Shown one piece after another: positions 43,626 through 53,500 of a DNA stretch of 64,000 bases. The translations under genes and the position numbers were made by a program. The notes below the pieces were generated by a model. The model did no database searches. It saw only the letters and a list, made by a program, of their open reading frames with translations, and was not told the DNA's origin. The stretch lies in NCBI RefSeq assembly GCF_002532535.1, contig NZ_NQWI01000001.1, forward strand, positions 1 through 64,000, given 5' to 3'. Each line of letters opens with the position of its first letter. The stretch's first letter is position 1. This stretch comes from Candidatus Viridilinea mediisalina. Lineage in GTDB: Bacteria; Chloroflexota; Chloroflexia; Chloroflexales; Chloroflexaceae.

Positions 43626-43710
43626 ACGTGCCCCATAGAAGAAACACCTGTTCGCTATGGTACAATAGGGGCAGCTACCCGCGAATAGACCACCGCGAGG
43701 GAGGAATGCG

Positions 43711-44028
43711 ATGACGACCATCACGCCTGAACAGGTGCTTAATCTCGCCCGCCAGCTTGCGCCGACCGAGCAGCGCTGGTTGGCGCTGCACCTCCAGGAA
43801 CACGTGGAGACAATCCTGCCTGCCCATGCGACTCTGGATGAGGTGGTTGAGCTGTATCTCGCTGATGCCTGTAGTCTCGCGCGTGCCGCTGAGCTCGCTG
43901 GGGTCACGCGCTGGGATGTGCTGGACGCGCTCCAGGCGCGCGGCATGATGCAGCGCCCCAGTGCAGATCGCTCCGCCGACGAGCTTGATGATCTCGCCGA
44001 GCGGTTGGAGCACCAGGGGCTGCGGTGA
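43711..44028 (+). CDS. UPF0175-like antitoxin, toxin partner missing
   Basis: 105 aa with GGGAGG upstream. Ends in an HTH-like block CSLARAAELAGVTRWDVLDAL, as in UPF0175 proteins. The 150 bp behind it hold no intact toxin (only a short frame with RHTLVLWREALHAQRLLPS). A second UPF0175-type gene with a PIN toxin follows. Confidence 0.7.
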   Translation: MTTITPEQVLNLARQLAPTEQRWLALHLQEHVETILPAHATLDEVVELYLADACSLARAAELAGVTRWDVLDALQARGMMQRPSADRSADELDDLAERLEHQGLR

Positions 44029-44178
44029 CCAGCGCGGCCCAAGGGCTACCTTGCTAACGATGATGGCGAGGGTGGGTCTTCTGGCGCCGTTGACGTTTGA
44101 TTGTAGGCACACGCTCGTGCTGTGGCGGGAAGCGCTCCATGCACAGCGACTGCTCCCATCATCGCGACGGAGTGACCT

Positions 44179-44424
44179 ATGAGCATTCAGATCACGTATC
44201 CCGACGAGTTGCTCACCCTCGCGGGGTTGACGCGCGATCAGTTTGAGCACCTGGCCCACGAGGCGGTCTTGATCCGGTTCTACACGCTCGGTGCGATCTC
44301 AACCGGCAAAGCCGCCGAGATCCTTGGGGTATCGCGGCGCGAATTCCTTGACCTCTTGGGACGCTACGGTGTCTCTGAGTTCGACGACGATATCGATTTG
44401 GAAACGGAACTCGAGCGTGGCTAG
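44179..44424 (+). CDS. UPF0175-family antitoxin
   Basis: 81 aa with GGAG upstream. FYTLGAISTGKAAEILGVSR and REFLDLLGRYGV are the UPF0175 HTH blocks. Its end overlaps the DUF3368 toxin gene by 8 bp. Confidence 0.9.
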   Translation: MSIQITYPDELLTLAGLTRDQFEHLAHEAVLIRFYTLGAISTGKAAEILGVSRREFLDLLGRYGVSEFDDDIDLETELERG

Positions 44425-44908
44425 CCAGCCGGTCGTCTCCAACACGAGCCCGCTGATCACGCTTGCTGGCGTCGGTATGCTCGCATTGCTCCCTGCCGTC
44501 TATGGCGAAATCCGCATCGCCAAGGCGGTATGCGACGAGTACGAGGCGAAGCGCGGTGCGTTGGAGCCGGCGCTTGACACCCTTGCCTGGCTGGTGGTCG
44601 AGGCGATCGGACCTGACCGCGAACTCGTCGCGATCCAGGGCCTGGGCCGCGGCGAGGCTGCCACGATTGCCCTGAGTACGGCGCTTCAGGCACGGGCCGT
44701 GGTGCTGGATGACCGGCTGGGCCGGCGCATTGCCATAGCACGCGGCCTGCCGGTGATTGGGACAATGACCGTGCTCTTGCGCGCCAAACAGCAGCGCTTG
44801 ATTCCGGCTGTCGAGCCCGTCATCGCCGCGATGCTTGCCCAGGGCCGACGTATCAGCCCCAGGCTGCGCGCGCATGTGCTGCGTATTGCCGGGGAAGATC
44901 AAGCCTGA
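44417..44908 (+). CDS. DUF3368 PIN-like toxin
   Basis: 163 aa from a GTG at 44417. VVSNTSPLITLAGVGML (first acidic/Asn site), KAVCDEYEAKRG (Glu), GRGEAATIALST (Glu) and VVLDDRLGRRIA (Asp pair) match the DUF3368 PIN family. It pairs with the UPF0175 antitoxin. Confidence 0.9.
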   Translation: MASQPVVSNTSPLITLAGVGMLALLPAVYGEIRIAKAVCDEYEAKRGALEPALDTLAWLVVEAIGPDRELVAIQGLGRGEAATIALSTALQARAVVLDDRLGRRIAIARGLPVIGTMTVLLRAKQQRLIPAVEPVIAAMLAQGRRISPRLRAHVLRIAGEDQA

Positions 44909-44918
44909 GGCCAGCCAC

Positions 44919-45335
44919 TTAGCCGGTGCGCTTCAATTGCCCCACCACCCGGTTATAGGTCTCGTGGCTATAGACGCCATGCGGCTCGAACCGTGCTGCA
45001 GCGGTGCGCCTGAAGATGATGCGATAGTGATCCCGCAGCGGAATAGAGACGTAGCTGGGGCACTTCGCGAGCTGTTTGCCCCCGAGCGCACGATAGTCTT
45101 GCCCCCGGGCCATCGCGGCGATCACCTGGCGGGCCTGGATAACAAGTGCGGGCTGGGGCAGACGGCGGAGATTGATCGGATCGGTGGTGAAGCGCGCCTT
45201 CCAGTCGTTCCGCAGCTGCTGCTGCGCGGCGCGGGCCGCTGCCTCGTGGTGGGCGTGCTGGGCCTGCTGGGCACAGCGGTGACAGGACTGACCACAGCCG
45301 CGATGGCCGCAGGGAAAGGTCTGGATGTGCTTCAC
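44919..45335 (-). CDS. Zinc-finger protein with RelE-like C-terminus
   Basis: 138 aa from a GTG at 45335 preceded by GGAGAA. The N-terminus FPCGHRGCGQSCHRCAQQ is a Cys/His zinc knuckle. The C-terminal half (PSYVSIPLRDHYRIIFRR) has the arrangement of a RelE/ParE toxin core. Resembles zinc-binding DUF7682-type proteins (from memory). Orientation is opposite to the neighbouring backbone genes; no antitoxin is visible. Confidence 0.6.
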   Translation of the reverse strand: MKHIQTFPCGHRGCGQSCHRCAQQAQHAHHEAAARAAQQQLRNDWKARFTTDPINLRRLPQPALVIQARQVIAAMARGQDYRALGGKQLAKCPSYVSIPLRDHYRIIFRRTAAARFEPHGVYSHETYNRVVGQLKRTG

Positions 45336-45792
45336 TACGGTTCTCCTGGGTGTGGATGCGAATACGGTGACGAGAAACTTCGTGATCATAGTACGCCGAA
45401 TCGCCCAGAATGTTTCACGGAACGCCCCGTGCAGGGGTTTATTTGGGCACCCAGGTGCTGCGCTCGTTGCGCCCCCCCCTGATTCCAGGGCAGCACGCCA
45501 CCACGCGTTCCTCGTTGCGGCGCGGCGTTCCCCGTCCCGACCTCCCCAACTTCCGCACCTCCTACCGATGCCCCGCTCCCGCCTTCGGCCTAGACTGGCT
45601 GCATCAGCAGTTGCTGAGTTCCTGGTCGCTGGTGAAGGAGGTGATGCCACCGAACATAGCCGATAGCCGATAGACCGATAGCCGATAGGGACGTGTGCGA
45701 ACACAGGGCAAACTCGCTCCGCTGGCGAACGCTCATCACTCGTCACTCGTCACTCGTCACTCGTCACGTAGATAAGGAGGTTCCTGCACGCT
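45336..45792. other. Gap with gene fragment and short tandem repeats
   Basis: A + frame from about 45480 to 45666 (HATTRSSLRRGVPRPDLPNF, SWSLVKEVMPPN) looks like the 3' end of a lost gene and runs into AGCCGATAG repeats (45658-45688). An array of CACTCGT, four copies, lies at 45737-45766. AAGGAGG for the next gene is at 45774-45780. Confidence 0.45.
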
Positions 45793-46443
45793 ATGTGGAC
45801 TGGCTTGCCTGATCTGAATGCGCTGCTGCTCCCGGTGTTGACCTGGGCGACGGCGGCGGTGGCCACCATCGCCGCGATTATCCTGGTCTGGAGCATTTAC
45901 GAGAATTGGACGCAAAATCCGGATCGCTTCTCCTGGTTCTCGGCCCTGTTCAAGGCCCTCGGTGTCGGTCTGGTGGCGGTCGTCGCCTCACTCATCTAGA
46001 CCCTCAGCGCGGCCCAGCAGCGCGCCCCCGACTTTCAGAGCTACACCATCCTCGGAGCGCTCACCGACTCGCTCCAGCATACCTGGGCTACGCTGGTGCC
46101 GCTGCGCACGGTGCGCTGGGTGGTGGCGGTGCCCTCGGTGGCGCCTGAAGTGCCGCCGTCCGGGATGTGGGGCGAGTTGCTGCCCGCCGCGATTGTCGGT
46201 CAGATCAGCCGCTTGCCCGGCGATCCGGTCACGGAGGCGCTCACACGGGCGCACCGCTTGCTCGGGCAACTCGCGACACTCGGCATTGAACCCGGCCCGA
46301 CCCTGCTCTCGGCTGGCGCGATTCGTCGCTTGCTGCGCACCGCCCTCGACCCGGTGGTCGCCGAGAGTCAGCAGCAGATCACCGCGCTGGATGGCCCGCG
46401 TCCGCTCCAGCTTGCCACCGAGGAGGTGTCGCATGGCCGTTGA
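45793..46443 (+). pseudogene. Two-segment membrane protein with an in-frame TAG codon
   Basis: The ATG at 45793 follows AAGGAGG. The first 68 codons encode two membrane segments (PVLTWATAAVATIAAIILVW; ALFKALGVGLVAVVASLI), like a small T4SS pilin/TrbC-type subunit. TAG at 45997-45999 stops it, but the same frame continues for 148 codons with the same codon style (TLSAAQQRAPDFQSYTILGA ... REVSHGR-like end). One C-to-T change (CAG to TAG) would explain this. The 68-aa product could also be complete. Confidence 0.55.
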
Positions 46444-46682
46444 CCCCGCGTTTCCACCGCTCCACAGCGATAATACCAATTACCATTGATGATGCCGCAT
46501 TGGCCTGGCCTCCAGATCGCATGGGAACGCCATGCGCGGCAATCTAAAATCCAAAACTCGCAATCTAAATATGGTATAACCCGCTGCCGCTGGTCATTCC
46601 GTCCTCGCGGCTGCGCGGCGACGTCCGGTTGAACGCGACCCGCGATGTGCATCCCATGACACCGGCGCATGATGAAACTTGA
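46433..46682 (+). pseudogene. Small gene interrupted by a MITE
   Basis: ATG at 46433 with AGGAGG upstream; 13 codons (MAVDPAFPPLHSD) precede the element. Removing 46474-46576 plus one TAA copy restores the frame as NPLPLVIPSSRLRGD ... PAHDET and a stop, 47 aa in total. The precise restoration is good evidence for insertion. Confidence 0.55.
46474..46576. mobile_element. MITE-like element, TACCA family, copy D
   Basis: 103 bp, left end TACCAATTACC, right end AATATGGTA, flanked by TAA at 46471-46473 and 46577-46579. It interrupts a small gene, which shows its empty site (GAT-AAC). Confidence 0.8.
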
Positions 46683-46708
46683 CTCACATTTCAATCTATG
46701 GGTATAAT
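46679..46708 (+). promoter_or_regulatory. Sigma-70-type promoter
   Basis: -35 TTGACT (46679-46684), 18-bp spacer, -10 TATAAT (46703-46708). It would drive the TPR-SH3 gene at 46844. Confidence 0.65.
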
Positions 46709-46843
46709 TCTTACGGGATATACGTTCATCCGATAGTATCGCATTGATCGCGATCATGGATCGCTGACCACCGCCGTTTGCGTGCGTCCAGTGCTTAGCA
46801 GGCGGACATCGGTGGATGGAGTCGCTTCAAAGGAGCATCGTGG

Positions 46844-47939
46844 ATGAGCAAGTTCAACAGCCAAATCCAGTCCGCCATTGATACGTTTGATGCCGACAAG
46901 GCGCGGGTCTTGCTGCGTGAGGCGCTGCAGGATAGCCCAGACGCTGAAACGTACTACCTGGCCTCGCTGGTGGCGATCAATGCCCAGCAGCAACGCAAGT
47001 TTCTCGATAAGGCCCTTGAACTCGATCCGTTTCACCCGGCAGCCCATGCGGCCCTGGAACAGTTGGACAGTGGTAAGGGTTTGTCCGCAGCACCAAGCAC
47101 TCCCGCTGAACCGCCTGCGGCTCCGGCCCCACCCGTAGCGGTTGTCGCCCCCCCCCCCCGCACCTGCACCACAACAGGCTCAGTTCATTACCGCGACCGT
47201 CGTAACCAGCAGCGAACTCAAGGTCTACCCCTGGCCCACCGCCCCCAAGCGCACGACGCTGCCTCCTGAGGCTACCCTGATCGTGATCGCCCGCACCGAG
47301 AGCGCCCATTGGCTGAATGTGCTCTATATCGGCACGACTGGGAAAGAGATTCTGGGCTGGATCGAGGCGAGCATGCTGACGCCACCGAATATCGCTGGGC
47401 AGCAGGTTGAACTGCTCGATCTTGAGGTGAGTGAGTTTCAGTTCAATACGAAGCAGGAGGTGGTGGATTTTAGGGAGGCTATATCGAAATTAATGCTGCA
47501 ATATTACAAAACTGATCCGTACTCAATAATGGGTTTTATTTCCTTTGCACTATTTTTTATGGCACTTATTTTATCTTTTATTTTTTCATCTCTCACTCTC
47601 GGCATGGTTTTGATTGGTGCTGCGGTATTGATTTTTGTGGTTTATACTTACCTTCACACCAAACACAGGAATGTGCTTGCTCACGAGTTTACTAATTATA
47701 TGATTACTAACCTTGGAGAGGTTTGGGTAGAATCTGAGTCTTCTTTGACAGCCTTTCCAAAAAATACACCGTGGTGGAAACGCTTGGAAGCCATCCGCAT
47801 CAGCAAACAGAGTGATCTCGAAAACCAGATGGAGTTCCAGGCGAAGCAGTCCGCCATGAATGCCGCCGTCCATCTGGGCGGGATCGTGCTGAATCGCGCC
47901 ATCACGAACCGGCAATCGATTGAAGTGCGGCATCGCTAG
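46844..47939 (+). CDS. TPR / SH3b-like membrane protein with a poly-C frameshift
   Basis: AAAGGAG precedes the ATG. Residues 1-75 are a TPR-like helical repeat (DADKARVLLREALQDSPDAE). A run of 12 C at 47148-47159 then puts the frame out by one; with 11 C it continues (APAPQQAQFITATVVTSSEL) into an SH3b-like domain (YPWPTAPKRTTLPPEATLIV ... LGWIEASML) and two membrane segments (about 220-260). The frame as given stops at 47269. The second half (from 47460) is AT-rich compared with the first. Phase variation or a base-call error are both possible. Confidence 0.7.
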
Positions 47940-48046
47940 CCGAGTAGGAGCAGTGGCGCGTGAGATACTCGCGGCTCACGAAACGATCATTCATTGAGGG
48001 TTGAACTACGCTACAATGAGATGTATTGTCAGCGAAAGGAACGGCT

Positions 48047-48142
48047 ATGCAAGCTGCGCTCCGGCTCATTGCTGAGGTTCAACCGGGGGGCAAGATCGAA
48101 GTGGTAGACGCCCAACTCCCCGTGTTGATGCGAATGCGGTAA
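48047..48142 (+). pseudogene. Antitoxin remnant
   Basis: ATG with AAAGGAAC upstream; 31 codons, MQAALRLIAEVQPGGKIEVV ... LPVLMRMR. The start is that of a common Chloroflexota antitoxin (from memory), which would be about 80 aa. A neighbouring frame reads DANAVIYAIELK, like the first strand of a PIN toxin, so a TA pair was fused by deletion. Confidence 0.45.
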
Positions 48143-48212
48143 TCTACGCGATTGAATTGAAATTTGCCCCAAACGGTTTCGCTGTCCATTCTGCGATGAC
48201 CATTCGAACGCC

Positions 48213-48635
48213 TCAAGCTGCCCAGTCCTCCAGCGTGAGTCCTGGCACCTGGGCAAAATCCCGCGTATTTCGCGTGACGAGGATTGTCCCCTCAGCTAGG
48301 GCAATGGCGGCGATGCGGAGATCCTGCGTCCCGATGCGAATTCCCTGGCGGCGCAGAGCTTCAAAGTGCGCGATGGCGGCAGGGGTGTAATCGACCAACT
48401 GGATCGCTTGATAGAACGTGACGGTTTCCCGTAGACGCACGTAACCTCGTGCCGTATCAGGCTGCGAACCAGATCGACTAATCATGGCGAGCCGACCCTG
48501 AATTTGCTCGCCGAGCGTGATCGTCGTTGTGGCAAGCTCGGCGGGATCGAGTGCCAGGACGCGGGTTACCACCTGGGGATGCCGTCGCTGATAGAGCGAG
48601 ATGTGGTCGGTATCAAGGATGAAACGCGGACTCAT
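48213..48635 (-). CDS. vapC: VapC-family PIN toxin
   Basis: 140 aa. ILDTDHISLYQR (Asp8), TITLGEQIQGR (Glu), GTQDLRIAAIAL (Asp) and LVTRNTRDFAQVPGL are the VapC set. Overlaps its antitoxin gene by 4 bp. Confidence 0.93.
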   Translation of the reverse strand: MSPRFILDTDHISLYQRRHPQVVTRVLALDPAELATTTITLGEQIQGRLAMISRSGSQPDTARGYVRLRETVTFYQAIQLVDYTPAAIAHFEALRRQGIRIGTQDLRIAAIALAEGTILVTRNTRDFAQVPGLTLEDWAA

Positions 48636-48940
48636 ACGGGTGGTGTGTCAGGCGTATCGACATGACGCAACGCTGTGACGGTTGCATCAAACGCATCCCA
48701 GTCGGGATCGTGCTCCCACATGCCTGCGAAGCGCAGCCAAGGATGCTCTAACGTTGGTGTAGTGATCGGTAGTTCAACCTGGATTATGCGGCTATGCAGA
48801 TGCACATCGCTCAATGCGGCCCGCAGATGCTCTACCGCCTCGGCCTCTGTCGCGCCAGAAACAACGATCTCGGGCAAGACGAGGGCACGCGCTGTGTAGC
48901 GGTTGTCAGGTTGGCGGGTAATGAGGACGTTCGTCGCCAT
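48632..48940 (-). CDS. Antitoxin preceding vapC
   Basis: 102 aa. The first half (VLITRQPDNRYTARALVLPE, GATEAEAVEHLRAAL) reads like a HicB-type partial RNase-H fold; the C-terminus is acidic. Paired with the PIN toxin by overlap. Confidence 0.8.
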   Translation of the reverse strand: MATNVLITRQPDNRYTARALVLPEIVVSGATEAEAVEHLRAALSDVHLHSRIIQVELPITTPTLEHPWLRFAGMWEHDPDWDAFDATVTALRHVDTPDTPPV

Positions 48941-49015
48941 CGTTGCTTCGCTCCTAGACTTCTACCGTAAACTCGTCACCGGCTACATGATACCACAGCC
49001 AATCTTCAGCTTTGA

Positions 49016-49309
49016 ATGAGCCTGCGCCACCGCCAGATCATGCCCTTCGTGCTGGTCTGTCTCGTGGGCGGGGCCGTGATGCTGCTCCAGACCCCGCACG
49101 TCGCTGCGGCGATACCCGCCACGGGCCATGCCGCGCTGGCTGGCTTTGCCTGTTTCTGCCTCTGGGGGCTCTGGCGCTGGCGGCGGATGCTGCCGTCGTT
49201 GCCGACGCCGCCAGCAGCGCCCCGATCCGCGCCTGCGGATCCTGCGCCGCCGCCTCCTGCGCCTCCAGATCTGGACGCGCCTGATACCATTGAAGATTGC
49301 GGATTTTAG
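49016..49309 (+). CDS. 5' part of an interrupted membrane-protein gene
   Basis: 97 aa. Two membrane segments (about 8-30 and 40-55, HAALAGFACFCLWGLWRW) and a Pro/Ala-rich tail. The last codons come from an inserted segment beginning at 49280. The frame appears to resume at 50154 (QARHAQLRQRFARERGHAEA). Confidence 0.65.
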   Translation: MSLRHRQIMPFVLVCLVGGAVMLLQTPHVAAAIPATGHAALAGFACFCLWGLWRWRRMLPSLPTPPAAPRSAPADPAPPPPAPPDLDAPDTIEDCGF

Positions 49310-49395
49310 ATTGCAGATTGCCGCCAAACGGACGAGGAGGCTGCCGCCTCCCTACGCAGCGGGGGCAACACATCGCGAAGCTTGATCCTCGCGGA

Positions 49396-49713
49396 TCAAT
49401 CCACTACAACCACTTCGCCAGGTTTCATCCTAGCAATGAGCGCAAGCACCTTTGGCATCAGTGGCTTCAGCAGGGGGTACGTGCTTCGGCGGGCCTTGAG
49501 GATGATAACCGCAATCGTGGTGGCATTAAAGTTCTGTTGGTACCGTACATTTTGATCGACCGTCACGAGGACATCATACTTCCCGGAAGCAGCTTGCAAG
49601 AGCCGTCCGTTCTGTAACCCCTTTAATCCGGCCTCCTCGACGGTATGAACTTCTTGCCCGATGAACTCCCGTTTGAGGTGGCGCGTGACACACTCGTCAA
49701 GCAGTACGCGCAT
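49396..49713 (-). CDS. DUF5615 PIN-like toxin
   Basis: 105 aa. RVLLDECVTRHLKREF (Asp/Glu pair), VLVTVDQNVRYQQN and the terminal PGEVVVVD match DUF5615. Its start overlaps the antitoxin end by 17 bp. Confidence 0.92.
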   Translation of the reverse strand: MRVLLDECVTRHLKREFIGQEVHTVEEAGLKGLQNGRLLQAASGKYDVLVTVDQNVRYQQNFNATTIAVIILKARRSTYPLLKPLMPKVLALIARMKPGEVVVVD

Positions 49714-49924
49714 AGCTGAGGATCAAGCGTTGCTTTGATTCTTCGAGAACTGCCAAGGCTTGCGCTCGCGTCACGGTTGGGAACTGGTCGAGGAATTGAT
49801 TGAGGGACTCGCCTTCTTCGAGACAGTCAAACAAGTTCTGGATGGGCACGCGAGTGCCGAAGAAGACGGGGGTACCGCCGAGTTTTTCGGGGTCTATTTC
49901 CACCAAGGGATTGGGGGTATCCAT
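49697..49924 (-). CDS. DUF433 antitoxin
   Basis: 75 aa from the ATG at 49924 (AAGGA upstream; a TTG three codons earlier is possible). IDPEKLGGTPVFFGTRVPIQ and FPTVTRAQALAVLEESK are DUF433 blocks, a Pho4-like HTH. Confidence 0.92.
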   Translation of the reverse strand: MDTPNPLVEIDPEKLGGTPVFFGTRVPIQNLFDCLEEGESLNQFLDQFPTVTRAQALAVLEESKQRLILSYARTA

Positions 49925-50153
49925 AGCTACCAATCCTTGCCATCGTTGCTTCGCGCCCAGACTTCTCGCGTACGCTCGTCACCAGATCCATGATACCACA
50001 GCTCATGCACAGCTTGGCGTTTGCTGCAACCCGACGCGCTCGCTCATCCCAAGTATCCTTGAGCCTTCCCCATTGGCATAACTGCCAAAGTGTATTGGAA
50101 CGGCAGGCGCGGCAATCTACAATCCAAAATCTGCAATCTACAATGGTATCAGG

Positions 50154-50554
50154 CCCGCCACGCGCAGTTGCGCCAGCGCTTCGCCCGCGAACGCGGCCAC
50201 GCGGAGGCCACCCAGCCGCCGCCGCTGCTGCTGATGGTCACGCCGACCGCGAGCATGTGGCCGGATCTCTTCCCGCTCCTGGCTCCAGCGAGTGGCGTGC
50301 AGGTCGTGCTCATCCTCGGCGACCAGGCGCCGCTGGCGACCCTGCGGGCAGCCTGCCACCGCTTGCCGGTGATCGAGACCCCTGATCTGCGCTACCCAGC
50401 CCTGCCCGACGCCTTCCGCCCGGCGGGACTACCAACGGTCAGGATGGGCCAGGCGATGGCGTGGCTCCCCGGGGGGCAGACGGTCTGGCGCGGCCTGCCG
50501 CCGCTCGTCGAGACTCCACCCATGCGGGGCGATGCTGCGGAGGGCACCGGATGA
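50154..50554 (+). CDS. 3' part of the interrupted membrane-protein gene
   Basis: About 133 codons: RHAQLRQRFARERGHAEATQ, PLLLMVTPTASMWPDLFPLL, VVLILGDQAPLATLRAACHR. No family recognised. No start of its own; an ATG-like start at 50090 lies within the inserted segment. The stop overlaps the coupling-protein start (ATGA at 50551). Confidence 0.6.
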
Positions 50555-53500
50555 TGCCCCGTTCTCCCAGCACGCAGGGCGGCGCCGCGTCGCCGTCGCG
50601 GGTGCCGCCGCGTACCCAGAGTCCGCGCTGGCACGGCAATCCCGACCAGCGCCCGCCAACCGACGCCGAAGTCGCCAAGGGCCGACGGCGGCAGCGTTCG
50701 CTTGCCCGCTTCTTCGGCATCATCGGCCTGCTCCTCGTTGGCGGGTTCGTCCTTGCCCCCACGCCCGTGCTGCTCGCGCTGACCCAGGCTCCACCGGCGC
50801 TCGCCCCGCTGTCCGCACGCGTGGGCTGGTGGCTCCAGGTGGCCTATCCCTTCGTCAAGCTGGGCCTTGTGGCCGTGCTGAGCTACGTCATCCTGCACCT
50901 GATCATCGGCGCCGGGATGATCGCCCGCCAGATTTCCCGGCGGCGCACGCTGGCACTGTCAACCGTGCTGGTGGAACTGCCGCGGACTCCTGCCGCAGAC
51001 CTCGGTCGCGGTGTAGACCTCTTCGCAGGCCTTGGCGAGATCCTGAGTCCTGCGGGGCGGCTCCAGGGCAGCGAAGATCGCGTCGTCTTCGCGCTCGTCA
51101 ATGGCATGGCCGATCATCGGGTGCGGCTCGCCGTGCGCACCCCGGCAGGGCAGGCCACCCAGGTCGCCAGCACGGATGCCCTGCGCAACCTGCTCAGCGG
51201 TGAGGCGCCCGGCACCACGACCCGCCCGGCGAGCGACGATGTCTCGACGATGCTCACCCAGCACCAGGATTCTGACGGGCCGCAGCTTGCGGGCTACGCC
51301 GACTATATGCTGGCTCGCACGCCGTCCTACCCGCTCAAAGACCTGGCGATGTTCGTCGGCGGCGACCCGCTCGGGCCATTGGCGACGGCGCTGACCCGCC
51401 AGGATGGCGTGAGCTACGCGGCCTTCGAGGTGATGGTGCGCGCCCTGCCACCGAAGGAGGACTGGCGTGCCCCGCTCCGCGAACGCATCGGCCAGATTCA
51501 GGGCACGGTCAACCCGGAAGACCTGGCCGCCTACGAGGCGCTGGTGCGCAAGGTCGAGAGCCACGGCTTCGATGTGGTGGTGCGCTGCATCGTCGCGGCG
51601 CAGACCCGCGACGCCGCGCTGCGCCAGCTGCGGGCGATGCACCACGCGCTGCGCACCTTCAGCCGTCCAGCGGGTGATGCCCGCCAGAGCCTCATGCGGG
51701 TCGGCAGCCGGATGCCCGGCCGCACGCCAGGCTTTCACCTCATCCCGCTCACCCCCGCGACGATCGGCGCGGCGCCGCTGCCGACCTGGGGTCTGCCGAC
51801 GATCATCGGCGCGGTGATCACTGCCCTTGCCGGCGCTGCGGGTGGGATGACCCTAGCTCAGGGACTGCTGCGCATCCAGGCTCTCCTGCCGAGCGTGCCG
51901 ATCGCCCTCCCCACGGTGCCAACGGGCCTGCTCGAACCAGTCTTGGCCGTCCTCTGCGCGCTGGCGGGTCTACTGCTCGTGCTGGCTCGGAGCCCGCGCC
52001 GACGGGCGGCGCGCGCCCGTGACCGGCTGGCAACGCTGGGCGCTCACGCCCACCAGCCGATCTGGCCAGGCTACCGCTGGACGCTCTTCCCCGCGCCGGG
52101 CAAGCAGCGCAGCATCCTCGGCCCGTATGAACTCGCGGCCTTCTGGCACCCGCCGTCGCTCGATCTGGAGGCCCAGTTTGCCTGGCGCAGTAGCAAGCAC
52201 CTGCCCGCCCCCGTCGCGGCCTTCCTCAGCCCAGCGGAGGCCGCCGCCGCCGAATCGCGGCAGGTGCAACCACGACCAGCCACACCACACGAACTCGGCC
52301 GCGCACGTCTGGGCCTCGCCTATGCCCAGCAGCGCGATGGCGCACTCGCCCTGATCGGCCCGACCCTGCGCGACCTGCGCCAGGGCTGGGACACCATGGG
52401 CGGCATGGGCAGCGGCAAGAGCAGCCTGGTCGAGACGATGGTCTACGAGATTGCCCGCCTGGGCGGTGGCTGTGGCGTGATTGACGCCAAGGGCGACCTC
52501 TGCGACCGCCTGCTGCGCATCCTGCCGCCAGAGGCCTACGACCGCGTGATCGTGATCGACACCACCGCCGCATGGGTACCGTGCATCAACCCCTTCGACC
52601 GGCGGCTCATCCGCGACAAGCCACGCGATGTCGTGGCCGGCGAAATCGGCCAGATCTTCGCCCGCATCGAGCCGGAAATCTGGGCTGGCGCGCTGGGCAT
52701 GCAGCAAGCCCTATTCATGGGCATCAGCGCGCTGCTGGAAGGCGAGCACACGCCGAGTCTGGTTCACCTCGAGCGCTTTTACCTCGCGCCGAGTTACCGC
52801 GACGAGGTGCTGAGCCGGGTGGTGGACAAAGCCATCCGCGATTATTGGCTGGTGCAGGTGCCCGCGATGCCGGAGAAGATCAAGACCTCGATTGACAGCC
52901 TCAAGCGCCGCCTGACCGGACTGGTCGGATCAGAGACCGGCCAGCGCCTGCTCTGCCAGCCCGCCTCGACGATCGATCTGACCAAGGCGATGCGCGAGCA
53001 GGCGATCGTGATCATCAAGTTCGTGCCCGAGAAGATCGGCGAGACCAATGCCGCCTTCTGGGGCGCCGCCCTGTTCCAGAGCATTGTCAGCGCAACCTTC
53101 GCCCAACAGGCCGAGACCGACCCGGAGCAGCGCTGGGATTGGCCGCTGTTCGTGGACGAGGTGCAGATGTTCGTGAAGGCCGAACGCGCCGAAGACGCCG
53201 AGCGCATGTGGACGCGCACGCGCTCAATGGGCGTGGGGCTGGTCGGCGCGCACCAGGGCCTGAACCAGCTTGGCGAGAAGCTGGGCGGCATCGTGCTGAA
53301 CGTGATTGGCGGCATGTGCCTGACCAGCGGCGTGCGCGACGACACCCGCGACCTGGTGAACGCCTACGCCAACCAGGGCCTCCAGCCCGAAGACTTCACC
53401 GGGGTCAAGCCCCGCGAGGAGTTGCTCATCCGCTTTCCAGTGCAGAGCCGCGACATGGGCTTGATGTCGGCCATCCCGCGTGATCGCCCGCCCGAGCAGC

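Larger units (their letters stand above)
49280..50153. mobile_element. 874-bp segment with inverted MITE-type ends carrying a TA pair
   Basis: Ends CCTGATACCATTG (49280-49292) and CAATGGTATCAGG (50141-50153) are a perfect 13-bp inverted repeat. The similarity extends to about 46 bp on each side (AGATTGCxGATTTTxGATTG) with few mismatches, matching the right half of the TACCA MITEs. Inside are a DUF5615 toxin and DUF433 antitoxin. It splits a backbone gene. Confidence 0.65.
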
